The notes: generated by a model not told the origin, from the letters alone. DNA of 64,000 bases from Mycobacterium sp. (GCF_004298145.1 NZ_SCRH01000033.1:124001-188000); one strand, 5' to 3'. Shown: positions 26,036 to 34,327, counted from the first letter of the stretch. Numbers and translations are program-made.

Positions 26036-26791
26036 CTAACCGGCCATCCCGGCCGGGACAGACGAAGCCGTCGGCTCGTAGCAGTACTTCTCCGCGCGGA
26101 TCGTCCGATAGAACTGGATGAATGTGACGATGAGGAACGGGACGTACGAGCCAACCGGAAGCCAGAACCCGATGATGCCGTTCCACGCCAACGGTCCGGA
26201 GAAGAAGAACATGCACGCGAGGCCGGTCCCACCGATCGTTGCCATCCACAGATTCAGATAAAGGAACCACCGGGGGAACACCTGCGGCCCCTGCCGCTGA
26301 GTGAACCCGGCCATCGCCAGACAGAACAGCTGCATGCTGAAGGCCGGGAAGAACAGTAGGAACTCGATCCACGTCATGTCGTTGATCAGCTGAACCAACT
26401 CGGGTGTGCGGTCGAGGCGATAGAAGGCGCCGGCCCAGAAGATGAACGGCAGAATGAAGGCCACGGCATTCACGCAGCCGGCGCCGAACGCGAAGATGGC
26501 CCAGAGCGGGACGCGGCGCCCCTCCTCCATCCGCGCGATCTGCAGGGCGACCATCGCCGACCACGGCACCAACAGGGCCGCGCCCAGCAGCCCCACGACG
26601 ATTCCCAGCTTGACCCACGTCAGCCTGGGTCCGAATTCCGCCATCAATTGAGCGCCGGTCAGCTGGGGTGATGGTGGCGGAATGAAGCCCGACAAGGGCA
26701 TGAGTCCGACAAAGAACAGCAATCCGAACCCGATGCCGCAGCCCCAGAGCGCCAGTTGAAGCTTCTCATGGGCGAACTGCGATGGCGTCAT
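26036..26791 (-). CDS. Multi-pass membrane protein, family copy 3
   Basis: The 251-residue protein has about six helices and shares the family pattern: GFIPPPSPQL after helix one, ARMEEGRR, FPRWFLYLNLW, and GPLAWNGIIGFWLP near the end. It stands alone on the minus strand, downstream of a TetR gene with a 364-base gap. Its start, MTPSQFAHEK, is ATG 26791 and is preceded by AGGTAAGGA, a plausible ribosome-binding site. The N terminus is cytoplasmic and charged. No enzymatic motif is visible. Confidence 0.75.
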   Translation of the reverse strand: MTPSQFAHEKLQLALWGCGIGFGLLFFVGLMPLSGFIPPPSPQLTGAQLMAEFGPRLTWVKLGIVVGLLGAALLVPWSAMVALQIARMEEGRRVPLWAIFAFGAGCVNAVAFILPFIFWAGAFYRLDRTPELVQLINDMTWIEFLLFFPAFSMQLFCLAMAGFTQRQGPQVFPRWFLYLNLWMATIGGTGLACMFFFSGPLAWNGIIGFWLPVGSYVPFLIVTFIQFYRTIRAEKYCYEPTASSVPAGMAG

Positions 26792-27155
26792 GACTTGTCC
26801 TTACCTCACTCTTCCGACTTAGGTCGGAGTCTGGCGTGACCGGGTCGGGTCGTGTCGGTCACTGAACCGGATGTAGTTGCCGATCATTGCAAGAGCGCGC
26901 AGCGCGAAGACGACTGGTTTGTGCGCGACAATTGCGTCGAACTCAGCCACATCTGGCTTGTGCAGCACATACTTCACGGGGACATTTGATTGAGATAGTT
27001 TGTATCATAAACATCACTGGCTCAACACCCTCACGTCGTGTCGGTGGGTCTAATGCCGCCAATACCTCTGTGCAGCGGGATCGCTTCCGATCGCGTTGAC
27101 TGGCAGCGTTGTTCAAAAGCTGATTCGAAGATGCGCGGGCGTATTCGTCGTCGAG
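26792..27155. other. 364 bases without a gene, with a likely promoter
   Basis: The stretch separates a TetR gene from membrane family copy 3, both on the minus strand, and should hold the latter's promoter. Around 26990-27020 the DNA becomes AT-rich and has a loose dyad, GATAGTTT and AAACATC, around GTATCAT. Nothing else stands out. Confidence 0.35.
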
Positions 27156-27743
27156 CTAGCGCCTCCTGGTCAGTCCCGCGTCGAAGATCTTGGCGAGTCC
27201 GTCGACGATATCGGCCTCACTGCGGCCCGCTGTCGCCTCTTCGTGCAGCGCCAACGTCGTGACCGCCGCGAATACGATGCGCACCGCGATATGCGGATCG
27301 TAGGAATAGCCCTGCCGCTGCGCGATCTCGCCTGTCAGCTGCTCAAGCCGATCCAGCACCGGTGTCACATGCGCGCCAAAGGGGTCGGTGCTCAGCGCGC
27401 GGAACAGCGCCCGGTTGTCGCGGACCAGGGCCCATAGCCCCTCGACGTAGACGCGCATCATCCGGTGCGGTTCGGTGCCCGAGGCCACCGTGTGCTGCCA
27501 TTCGACCAGCTGCTGCTCGACCAGTGCCTCGAAGGGTCGTAGCACCGCGGCGGCGAACAGCTGTTGTTTGGACTCGAAGTGGTTGAACAAGAGCTGTTCG
27601 GTGACCGTCGCTCGCTCGGCGATCTCCCGAGTCGTGGCGTTGAAACCCTTGACCGCGAACACCTCTCGCGCGGCATCCAGCATAAGCACCTGGACCTCAG
27701 CCCTGGTTCTGCGTCTGCGGCCAAGATTATTGATATTCGACAT
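27156..27743 (-). CDS. TetR-family regulator, divergent from the monooxygenase pair
   Basis: The 195-residue protein has the TetR helix-turn-helix near residues 19-64 (ATTREIAERATVTEQLLFNHF) and an all-helical ligand domain. It is divergent from the luciferase-like gene at 27812, with only 68 bases between start codons. A 16-bp perfect inverted repeat in that gap is its probable operator, so it most likely represses both itself and the two monooxygenases. Start ATG 27743 follows the regulatory gap directly; the ribosome-binding site is weak (GAATTTC). Confidence 0.88.
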   Translation of the reverse strand: MSNINNLGRRRRTRAEVQVLMLDAAREVFAVKGFNATTREIAERATVTEQLLFNHFESKQQLFAAAVLRPFEALVEQQLVEWQHTVASGTEPHRMMRVYVEGLWALVRDNRALFRALSTDPFGAHVTPVLDRLEQLTGEIAQRQGYSYDPHIAVRIVFAAVTTLALHEEATAGRSEADIVDGLAKIFDAGLTRRR

Positions 27744-27768
27744 CTTGAAATTCCCGAGGGATCAACTA

Positions 27769-27784
27769 TAGAGTGTTCACTCTA
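27769..27784. promoter_or_regulatory. TetR operator candidate, perfect inverted repeat
   Basis: TAGAGTG-TT-CACTCTA is a perfect 7-2-7 dyad in the 68-bp gap between the divergent TetR gene and the first luciferase-like monooxygenase gene. Flanking AT-rich sequence (ACTA on the left and CAATAA on the right) would suit overlapping promoters. Position and symmetry are typical of TetR autoregulatory sites. Confidence 0.65.
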
Positions 27785-27811
27785 CAATAACCCCCCGGAA
27801 TCGAGCAGACG

Positions 27812-28969
27812 ATGACGACTGTCGACGTGGCCCTTAACTACTGGCCGAGCCGCTATCTCCCGCCCCAGGCCGGCGCTGATTTCGCCAGGCAGATCGAGGC
27901 GACCGGTGTTGTCGACTGGTTCCAGACCTGGGACCAGTTGGTCAGCTTCTTCCCGCAGGCGCTGTGGCGGCCCGATGTCACTCCCATGGCCAACCTCAGC
28001 GCCGACTGCGACTCGTACTACAACGCCGCGATGGTCGCGCTGCTGGCCGCCACCGCGACGAGCAGGCTGAACATCACCACCACCCTGGACGCGGTGCGCA
28101 ACGGGCCCGCCGAGTTGCTACAACAGATCCTCACTCTCGCGTCGGCCACACCGGCCAAGGTGGCTCTGCAGTTGGCAGCGGGCGAGCTCAAGCAGTGTAA
28201 GCCGTTCGGCTGGAAGCGATCCCAGGGCCTGTCTCGAATGGAGGACATCTTCGCCATCGTGCGTAAGCTGCTGTCCACCGACGGGCTGGTTAGCCACGAC
28301 GGCAACCACTGGAACTACTCCGGCGCATGGATCGGCACCCACTTCCCCAAGGTCCCCGAGATCTGGGCACTCGGCGGCGGCCCCCAGCTGATCGACATCG
28401 CGACCACCTACGCCGACGGCTTCATCAGCATGGTGCCCAGCGCATTCACCACGCCGGAGCAGTGGGGCGAACAGGTCGCGAAGATCGACGCCCAGCTGGA
28501 GAAGAAGGGCCGCGACCCGGAGAAGTTCACCAACGGATTCTGGCCGTTCGTCATCGCCTACCGCAGCGAGGACGAGCGCGAACGCCTGCTCAACAGCCCG
28601 ATCACGAAGTGGATGGCAGCGGTGTTCGGGCGACTGCATCACGGCGCCTGGCGCGACGAGGGCGAGCAGTTGATATTCGAGGAGAACTGGCACTACGCGC
28701 TGAAGATGCTGCCGCACCAGATGAGCAGGGCCGAGGTCGACGAGGTCGTCGCCTCCGTGACGCCGTCCATGGTTGAGAAGTCCTACATCATCGGCACGCC
28801 CGACGAGGTGGCCGCCGAACTCCAGAGGTACGTCGACGCGGGCGCTGACTACATCGCGCCGAGCGACCTCGCCCCGGCGATCTTCGAGGCCGAGGAACAA
28901 CCGCGAGCGTTCGAGACGATCCTGCAGGTCTGCGCCCAGCTGAAGGGCGCGGGAGTCCTCACCTCCTAA
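27812..28969 (+). CDS. Luciferase-like (LLM) F420/flavin-dependent oxidoreductase
   Basis: The 385-residue protein is a TIM-barrel member of the luciferase-like superfamily. It resembles mycobacterial F420-dependent enzymes in segments such as WDQLVSFFPQALW, LDAVRNGPAELLQQ, PEIWALGGGPQLIDIATTYADG and IIGTPDEVAAELQRYVDAGAD near the end. The product of 49489-50616 shares the same early motif (DHMVSFWPDSIW), so the two are relatives. The substrate is unknown. It is the first gene of a two-gene unit under the divergent TetR, and the next gene starts 11 bases downstream. Confidence 0.88.
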   Translation: MTTVDVALNYWPSRYLPPQAGADFARQIEATGVVDWFQTWDQLVSFFPQALWRPDVTPMANLSADCDSYYNAAMVALLAATATSRLNITTTLDAVRNGPAELLQQILTLASATPAKVALQLAAGELKQCKPFGWKRSQGLSRMEDIFAIVRKLLSTDGLVSHDGNHWNYSGAWIGTHFPKVPEIWALGGGPQLIDIATTYADGFISMVPSAFTTPEQWGEQVAKIDAQLEKKGRDPEKFTNGFWPFVIAYRSEDERERLLNSPITKWMAAVFGRLHHGAWRDEGEQLIFEENWHYALKMLPHQMSRAEVDEVVASVTPSMVEKSYIIGTPDEVAAELQRYVDAGADYIAPSDLAPAIFEAEEQPRAFETILQVCAQLKGAGVLTS

Positions 28970-28980
28970 GGAGAACCCAT

Positions 28981-30030
28981 ATGTCGCAAGGAAATCCGAG
29001 CCGTCTCGGCGTCTCGCTCCCGATGCTCAACCAACCGTATGCGCGCTATCCCGAATTCGCCGCACTGGCCGAGGAAGCCGGCTTCGACTCGGTGTGGGAT
29101 TACGAGTTCTTTCGCAACCCGTTCATCACCCACGGACTGAATGCGCAGGCCACCAACCGGATCTCGTTGGCCACCGGTATCGCCACCGCGGTGGCCCGCA
29201 CCCCGTTCGAGATGGCCAACGCCGCCGCCGATATCGACGAACTCTCTGGTGGCCGCACGATTCTGGGCCTGGCCACCGGCGGCGCAGGCTGGACCGATGT
29301 GTACAACGGCGGCGAGATCGACAAGCCGCTGGCGCGGCTACGCGAGTACATCACGGCGGTACGTCAGATCTGGGATCATTTCGGCACCGACGAGCCGTTC
29401 GACTTCCAGGGCAAGTTCTACCGTGCCGCCAACCCGCCGGTTAACCCGTGGGGAACCAGAAACCTTGTCCGCCCCAGGATTCCGATCTATCTGGCCGGCC
29501 TCAAGCCGGGCATGCTGCGTCTGGCCGGCGAGATCGCCGACGGTGCGCTGGGATTCCTGTGTACGCCGTCGTTCATCGAGCAGCAGGTGCTGCCGCATGT
29601 CGCCGAAGGTGCCGCCAAGGCGGGCCGGGACCCGTCCGAGATCGACGTGACAGCGCTGGTGATCTGCAGCGTGTCCCACGATCGCGACGAGGCGATCCGC
29701 CGTGCCCGGATCCAGGTGGGCAACTACGTGGCATACCCGGTGGGCAGCACCCCGATCGAGTTCATGGGGCTACAGGAAGACCGCGATCACGTGTTGATGA
29801 AGTTGCTCACCGAGGGCATCGGGGCGCTGACTACGGCGGCCTCCGACGAACTGGTGCGCACCTTCGCGATCGCGGGGACACCCGAAGAGGTGGCCGAACA
29901 ATTAGCCGCCTACGAAAGGGTTCTGCCGCACATCGTGCTGCACACGCCCTATGTGCCGCCGATCGACGAAGCCGCCAGCGCCGACGCGTTCCGCACCATG
30001 GTGCAGGCCTTCGCGCGCTCCCGCGCCTGA
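28981..30030 (+). CDS. Luciferase-like (LLM) F420/flavin-dependent oxidoreductase
   Basis: This 349-residue LLM protein starts at ATG 28981 after AAGGAGAACCCAT, a strong ribosome-binding site. Characteristic pieces are EEAGFDSVWDYEFF, RISLATGIATAVARTPFEMA, GGRTILGLATGGAGW and TPEEVAEQLAAYERV. It belongs to a different LLM subgroup from its upstream neighbour. The pair is co-transcribed and controlled by the divergent TetR. Such enzymes reduce or oxygenate organic substrates with F420H2 or FMNH2. No substrate can be inferred here. Confidence 0.88.
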   Translation: MSQGNPSRLGVSLPMLNQPYARYPEFAALAEEAGFDSVWDYEFFRNPFITHGLNAQATNRISLATGIATAVARTPFEMANAAADIDELSGGRTILGLATGGAGWTDVYNGGEIDKPLARLREYITAVRQIWDHFGTDEPFDFQGKFYRAANPPVNPWGTRNLVRPRIPIYLAGLKPGMLRLAGEIADGALGFLCTPSFIEQQVLPHVAEGAAKAGRDPSEIDVTALVICSVSHDRDEAIRRARIQVGNYVAYPVGSTPIEFMGLQEDRDHVLMKLLTEGIGALTTAASDELVRTFAIAGTPEEVAEQLAAYERVLPHIVLHTPYVPPIDEAASADAFRTMVQAFARSRA

Positions 30031-30097
30031 CACCGTACCCGCGTGCGGTTGAAAGCATCGGGCGCCCAAGGCTTCCGCACGGTCACTAGGCCTCCTG

Positions 30098-30139
30098 CGA
30101 CACCGGTCTAGAACGCCTCATCGAGACCGCGCGGTGTCG
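30098..30139. terminator. Possible bidirectional terminator between convergent genes
   Basis: CGACACCG (30098-30105) and CGGTGTCG (30132-30139) are perfect complements separated by 26 bases, in the gap between the convergent LLM gene and TetR gene. There is no T-run, which is common for mycobacterial intrinsic-like terminators, and the loop is long, so this is only a candidate. Confidence 0.3.
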
Positions 30140-30158
30140 GTGGAGACCGCATAGGGCG

Positions 30159-30818
30159 CTACGCGTGGTGATCGTTGCCGCTGCGGTTCGTACCCAATCC
30201 GGTCAGGGGCTCATAGAGCGCGCGGATCCAAATCTCGGTGAGCGCCTCGGCAAGTCCGGGTGTGCGCTGGCCGGTTGCGACGATCTGCCGTACCTCAGTC
30301 TCGAAAGCTTGCCAGTTCATTCCCAACAGGATTCGAACGTAGGTGGCTGCAGGAGGTCCTTCGGTAGCCACGCCGTCTGCCCGTTCTTGTTCGACAACGG
30401 GCGCGATAAACGCAGCCATCCGCGCGCGAAAGTCGGCCCACGCGCGCGCGGCCTCGGGGTCACTGGCTTCGGCATCCAGCAGCGCGACGAAGCGCCGGGC
30501 GTGAGAGCTCCACAATTCGACTGTGTGCCGCGTACCGTGGGCAACACTCACCCGGGGAGACGTGTCTCGTTCCACCCAGAGCTCCTTCGTTGCCTGGAGA
30601 AGCTGTTCGGTGAATTCCCCGAGTACAGCGGCGAGTGCGGCGCCCTTGGTCGGGAAATAGAAATAGAACACCGGTCGGGTCGCCCCCGCCCTGGCGGCAA
30701 TCTCGTTGACGGTGATCTCGTGGTAGGGCCGTTCCTCAATCAGCTCGGCCAACGCGGACAAGAACGCGTCGCGTCGCCGATCTCCTCGTTCGCTTTGCCC
30801 GATTCGTTTCGGAGGCAC
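30159..30818 (-). CDS. TetR-family regulator, EthR-like DNA-binding domain
   Basis: The 219-residue protein has a TetR helix-turn-helix at about residues 17-62 (ITVNEIAARAGATRPVFYFY) whose FYFYFPTK end resembles EthR. The rest is a helical ligand domain. It is divergent from the cupin gene at 30949, and the gap between them contains a strong promoter with an overlapping palindrome. It most likely controls the cupin and membrane genes on the plus strand. Ligand unknown; EthR relatives often sit beside flavin monooxygenases, and two lie just to the left. Confidence 0.87.
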   Translation of the reverse strand: MPPKRIGQSERGDRRRDAFLSALAELIEERPYHEITVNEIAARAGATRPVFYFYFPTKGAALAAVLGEFTEQLLQATKELWVERDTSPRVSVAHGTRHTVELWSSHARRFVALLDAEASDPEAARAWADFRARMAAFIAPVVEQERADGVATEGPPAATYVRILLGMNWQAFETEVRQIVATGQRTPGLAEALTEIWIRALYEPLTGLGTNRSGNDHHA

Positions 30819-30864
30819 CGCTTGATCATCTCAATCGAGAAGCCGACATGCGTAGCACCTAATG

Positions 30865-30894
30865 TTGACACGCGTGTAAAACTCCAGTTATGGT
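30865..30894 (+). promoter_or_regulatory. Promoter with overlapping palindrome before the cupin gene
   Basis: TTGACA at 30865-30870 is a perfect -35 hexamer, followed after 18 bases by TATGGT at 30889-30894, an acceptable -10. The perfect 10-bp palindrome ACACGCGTGT (30868-30877) overlaps the -35 element and extends as TT(G)ACACGCGTGT(A)A. A repressor bound there would block the promoter, and the divergent TetR gene at 30159 is the obvious candidate. Confidence 0.55.
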
Positions 30895-30948
30895 TCTACC
30901 GCTCGCGCCGGTCGGGTTCGCGAGACATCCTTGGACAGGAGGGTTTCC

Positions 30949-31341
30949 ATGCCAAGTATCTCGTCGGACACCGTTCCGCAGGTCGTCAATTTCCCCGGAT
31001 TCTGCGAGTTCCGTGCTGGAGAGATCGCCGCCGATCGCGCCTTTCTTGTCTCCTTCGAGACCTACCTGAAGGACAAGGATTGGGGCGAGGAGATGAAAGG
31101 CCTACCCCAGGATCACTGCCAGTCACCACACTGGGGTTACGTGTTCGAAGGCAGAGTCGGCATGCGTTACGACGACGGCACAACTGAGGAGTTCCCCGCC
31201 GGCAGCGCGTTCTACGTCCGCCCAGGCCACATCCCGATCACCTACCAAGGTGCCAAATGCCTATTCTTCAGCACCAAAGAAGAAGGCGGTCAGACACTCG
31301 AGGTGGTCCACCGTAACCTGCTCGCTGCACAGGCGTCGTAA
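30949..31341 (+). CDS. Cupin-domain protein
   Basis: I start at ATG 30949, five bases after GGAGGG, giving 130 residues; an upstream in-frame start at 30931 lacks this signal. The sequence has the single-domain cupin pattern: HWGYVFEGRVGMRYDDG around residues 62-78 and GSAFYVRPGHIP around 85-96, with one His in each conserved motif. Some expected metal ligands are missing (GYVFEGR replaces H-x-H), so metal binding is doubtful. It leads a unit with membrane family copy 4 and lies opposite a TetR gene. Confidence 0.8.
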   Translation: MPSISSDTVPQVVNFPGFCEFRAGEIAADRAFLVSFETYLKDKDWGEEMKGLPQDHCQSPHWGYVFEGRVGMRYDDGTTEEFPAGSAFYVRPGHIPITYQGAKCLFFSTKEEGGQTLEVVHRNLLAAQAS

Positions 31342-31366
31342 CGTTCCGGTTCACTACCGCGCACCG

Positions 31367-32080
31367 ATGCCGTTCAGCACGCGCACTCAGCTGGCCTGCG
31401 CCTGGGCAGGTCCCGCGGCGATCGCGACATTCTTCGTGGGGTTCGCGATCGCCGGGTTCTTCCCACCGCACAACCCGAGCGCGGGCGCGCTGGAGATCCA
31501 GCGGATCTACGTCGGCCACGCGAACCAGATCCGCATCGGGACGATCATCATGGTGGCCTCGAGCGGTGTCGTCGCGCCGTTCGGGGCCGTAGTCGCAATC
31601 CATATGCGGCGCATCGAAGGCCGGGACGCGCCCGTCCTCAGCCTCACCCAGTTCGGCGCCGGGGCGACCGGCATCATGATGTTCTTGACCGAGGCGATGT
31701 TCTGGAGCATTGCCGCATACCGGCCCGAGCGGTCGGCGGAGGCGACGCAGACGCTGAACGACATCGCCTGGTTTTTCACCGTAATGCCGTTCTGTCTGAT
31801 CGTCGTCCAGGCGATCTGCGTTGGCATCGTCATCCTGGCCGGCGATCCCGACCAGGATGTGTTCCCGCGCTGGCTCGGATATTTCAATCTATGGTGCGCG
31901 CTGCTCTACATTCCCGGTGGAACGATGACCCTATTCCATCAGGGGCCGTTGGCGTGGAACGGCATATTCGCGTTCTGGGTTCCCGCGATCGTCTACTGCA
32001 CATGGTTCGTGACGATGGCCATACAGATAACACGAACGCTGCAACGCGCGCAGCGCTCTCAGATGTCTGCCACCGCGTAA
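31367..32080 (+). CDS. Multi-pass membrane protein, family copy 4
   Basis: The 237-residue protein starts at ATG 31367, 25 bases after the cupin stop; a start at 31250 would lie inside the cupin gene. It has about six helices and the family pattern: GFFPPHNPSAG, RRIEGRD, FPRWLGYFNLW and GPLAWNGIFAFWVP. It is the only copy on the plus strand and the only one next to a cupin. Function unknown. Confidence 0.75.
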   Translation: MPFSTRTQLACAWAGPAAIATFFVGFAIAGFFPPHNPSAGALEIQRIYVGHANQIRIGTIIMVASSGVVAPFGAVVAIHMRRIEGRDAPVLSLTQFGAGATGIMMFLTEAMFWSIAAYRPERSAEATQTLNDIAWFFTVMPFCLIVVQAICVGIVILAGDPDQDVFPRWLGYFNLWCALLYIPGGTMTLFHQGPLAWNGIFAFWVPAIVYCTWFVTMAIQITRTLQRAQRSQMSATA

Positions 32081-32102
32081 GCGGTCTGAACCACCCCAGG
32101 TT

Positions 32103-32630
32103 TTGTTCCGATTGAATGCGGCCCTGCGGGCCGCCGAGGAACTCGGCAGAGATGTTGCCGACGTGCCCGTCGCTGCGATCGCCTGTCACGCGAGGATCTC
32201 GCGCAGTACCTTGTTTCGGCGACTTGGCGGGTCGCGCGCCCCATTGGATGAAGCTGTGCGCGCCCGCGGAGTCGACCCGGGCGGAGACCCACCAGTGCGC
32301 ACACGCGCACTTGACGCCGCCGCCTTGATCACCGAAAGTGGCTTGGCAGCAACCGCATTTGAAGCCATCGTCGACCGCGCTGGATTCTCGATCCCGAGCT
32401 TGTATGTCAGCTTTGGCACACGCGACGGTCTGCTATGCGTAATCTTTGAGCGCCGCAGCCCCCGGCCGAAATCGAGTATTTCCTGGCCGGAGACGCAGGG
32501 GACATTCGCGCTACAGTTCGGCGGCTGTATGGGTTGATGGCTGCGGTCTTTGGTCGCCGGCCGCAGGTAGCCCCAGGGATGTTCGCCGATGCATTGATCC
32601 GCCCCAACAGCCCTGTCGCACACTCACTTA
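32103..32630 (+). pseudogene. Truncated and frameshifted TetR-type regulator gene
   Basis: From TTG 32103 the frame encodes helix-turn-helix-like segments (ACHARISRSTLFRRLGG and TAFEAIVDRAGFSIPSLYVSF). After GLLCVIFER the coding sense jumps to another frame near 32459-32466, continuing AEIEYFLAGDAGDIRATVRR and AAVFGRRPQVAPGMFADALI to HSL near 32625. The usual C-terminal third is missing and the DNA then runs into the end of the opposite gene at 32624-33124. One frameshift plus a truncation make this a pseudogene. Confidence 0.65.
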
Positions 32631-33124
32631 GTCGGCGGCGGGGCGTTGACTGTTCTCGGGACAGTCCCGCGGTCGCGGGCGATCCGTGCGGCGCCGATGG
32701 CAGCGAAGATGCCGGCGCGCAGCGTCGCCCCAAGAGCGGTGCTGCGTGGGACCTTGCCCCGCACCAGATCGCCGATTCCCGCCACGACGTCGGAGATGTC
32801 GCAGAGCAGCGCGAGCTGCTGCCAGCGACGGCGGGCGTCACCCGTGGTCGACAGGTAGCCGAGGCCTAGGGCCATGGCTCGGATCCCGCAGACGCGGACG
32901 ACGTAGTCGAACTCCGGGGACCGCTCGGCGGCTGCGCCAAAGAACCGTGCCGTGCCGCTCGGAGTGACGCGGCTCGCCGCGCCACCCCCGACGCGGCCGA
33001 CGGCCATCGCGAGCAGGCCGGTCTCGACGGCCCTGTCCAGGCCTGTCTGGATCGCGTCGCGCGCCTCGCCCGTACCCGGACCCGCGGCCGGGCGGTCGGT
33101 GAACTGGGTCGTGGCGTCGGTCAT
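32624..33124 (-). CDS. Unknown protein, possibly DUF4267-like
   Basis: ATG 33122-33124 follows GAGGAG by five bases and gives 166 residues. The middle contains RVCGIRAMALGLGYLSTTGD and LCDISDVVAGIGDLVRG, which recall the small DUF4267-type proteins with membrane-associated helices, and an Ala/Gly-rich segment (ATLRAGIFAAIGAARIA) could be a membrane helix. The fit is from memory and weak. It lies downstream of the ECF sigma factor and its oxidoreductase, on the same strand, so it may belong to that regulon. Confidence 0.6.
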   Translation of the reverse strand: MTDATTQFTDRPAAGPGTGEARDAIQTGLDRAVETGLLAMAVGRVGGGAASRVTPSGTARFFGAAAERSPEFDYVVRVCGIRAMALGLGYLSTTGDARRRWQQLALLCDISDVVAGIGDLVRGKVPRSTALGATLRAGIFAAIGAARIARDRGTVPRTVNAPPPTK

Positions 33125-33159
33125 GTCTACTCCTCGGACAGTCTGGCCGTGAACGATAC

Positions 33160-33351
33160 TCATCGCAGGGTGAGTGGGGTCGCGGATTGGATGTGGGTCA
33201 GCTTCTGCGGGTTGCGGACGAAGTAGAGGCCGGTGATGCGGGTGTCCTCGACACGCATCGCGTTGACGCCGTCGAGTTCACCGTCGACGTGCAGAACCAG
33301 CGCGGGGCTACCGTTGACCAGAGTCGGCTCGACAGTGGAATCGACGGACAA
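33160..33351 (-). pseudogene. C-terminal remnant of an ECF41/SigJ-type sigma factor
   Basis: This 63-codon frame encodes only the end of the SnoaL-like regulatory domain of an ECF41 sigma factor. It includes LVNGSPALVLHVDGEL, ITGLYFVRNPQKL, which holds the NPDKL-type motif, and TPLTLR. No sigma domains precede it; 28 bases upstream is the stop of a full-length ECF41 gene whose own tail is different. It is either a leftover of a second sigma gene or the original tail separated from the first by rearrangement. Confidence 0.65.
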
Positions 33352-33378
33352 ATGTGAGATCGATTGTCGGACATCCGA

Positions 33379-34317
33379 TTACCATGATTCGATGAGCGGA
33401 ACATCATGCTCCTGCCGCAGCCATTCCTCGGTGAGGCGACCGAGTCGGTCCCGGGCGGCTATGCCGCGCACGCCTGCGATCTTGTCGTCACGGATCTCCA
33501 GGATCGTGACACCCAGGACCCGGTCATCGAGCGTGAGCAGCATGGCCGGGCAGCCGTTGACCACCGCGGCATGGATCGAGGGTGAGCCACCGGCCAATCT
33601 CCGCTTCGCCGGAGACGGTTTGAAGCCGGCCCGCACCGCGGCGGCGATCCGCTCCGGGGTCGAGTACCGGATCAGCTTCTCGGCCAGCCCGCCGGCACCG
33701 TCGGAGATGGCGGTCGCGTCGTCGGTCAGCAGCGCCACCAGCAGTTCGGTCCGGCCCGAGGAGGCGGCAGCGACGAACGCCTCGACGATTCGGCGCGCGG
33801 CGGCATGGTCGATGTCAGTGTCGTTGCGGGCGGCGGCGATTCGGCGCCGGGCTCGGTGGGTGTGTTGCTGACTTCCGGACTCGGTGATGCCGAGAATCTC
33901 GGCAATCTCGGCGTGGCTGTACGAAAATGCCTCGCGCAGCACGTAAACGGCCCGTTCGACCGGCGACAGACGCTCCATGAGCGTCAGTACCGCCAGGGTC
34001 ACCGATTCGCGCTGCTCGACGGTGTCGGCCGGGCCCAGCATCGGGTCGCCGTCGAGGAGCGGTTCGGGCATCCAGGCGCCGACCGCGCGTTCGCGCCGCA
34101 CCTTCGCCGAGCGGAGCCGATCGAGCGCCAGGTTGGTGACGATCTTGGTCAGCCACGCCTCGGGCGCCTCGACGTACTCCCGGTCGGCGGCCTGCCACCG
34201 CAGGAACGCGTCCTGCACCGTGTCCTCGGCGTCGGCGGCCGACCCGAGCAGACGGTACGCGAGCGAGGCCAGGCGATTCCGGCTGGCCTCGAAACGCGCC
34301 ACGGCGGGAGTGTCCAT
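33379..34317 (-). CDS. ECF41-type RNA polymerase sigma factor (SigJ-like)
   Basis: The 312-residue protein starts at ATG 34317 (MDTPAVARFEASR). Sigma region 2 spans about residues 10-75 (YRLLGSAADAEDTVQDAFLRW) and region 4 about 105-165 (YVLREAFSYSHAEIAEILG), followed by a SnoaL-like domain of about 130 residues. This fused domain, which controls activity in place of a separate anti-sigma factor, defines ECF41. The expected DGGGK/R motif appears as DGAGG and the terminal NPDKL motif is absent, replaced by ARDRLGRL. The oxidoreductase gene upstream is a typical ECF41 partner. Confidence 0.85.
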   Translation of the reverse strand: MDTPAVARFEASRNRLASLAYRLLGSAADAEDTVQDAFLRWQAADREYVEAPEAWLTKIVTNLALDRLRSAKVRRERAVGAWMPEPLLDGDPMLGPADTVEQRESVTLAVLTLMERLSPVERAVYVLREAFSYSHAEIAEILGITESGSQQHTHRARRRIAAARNDTDIDHAAARRIVEAFVAAASSGRTELLVALLTDDATAISDGAGGLAEKLIRYSTPERIAAAVRAGFKPSPAKRRLAGGSPSIHAAVVNGCPAMLLTLDDRVLGVTILEIRDDKIAGVRGIAARDRLGRLTEEWLRQEHDVPLIESW

Positions 34318-34327
34318 GAGCACGACG

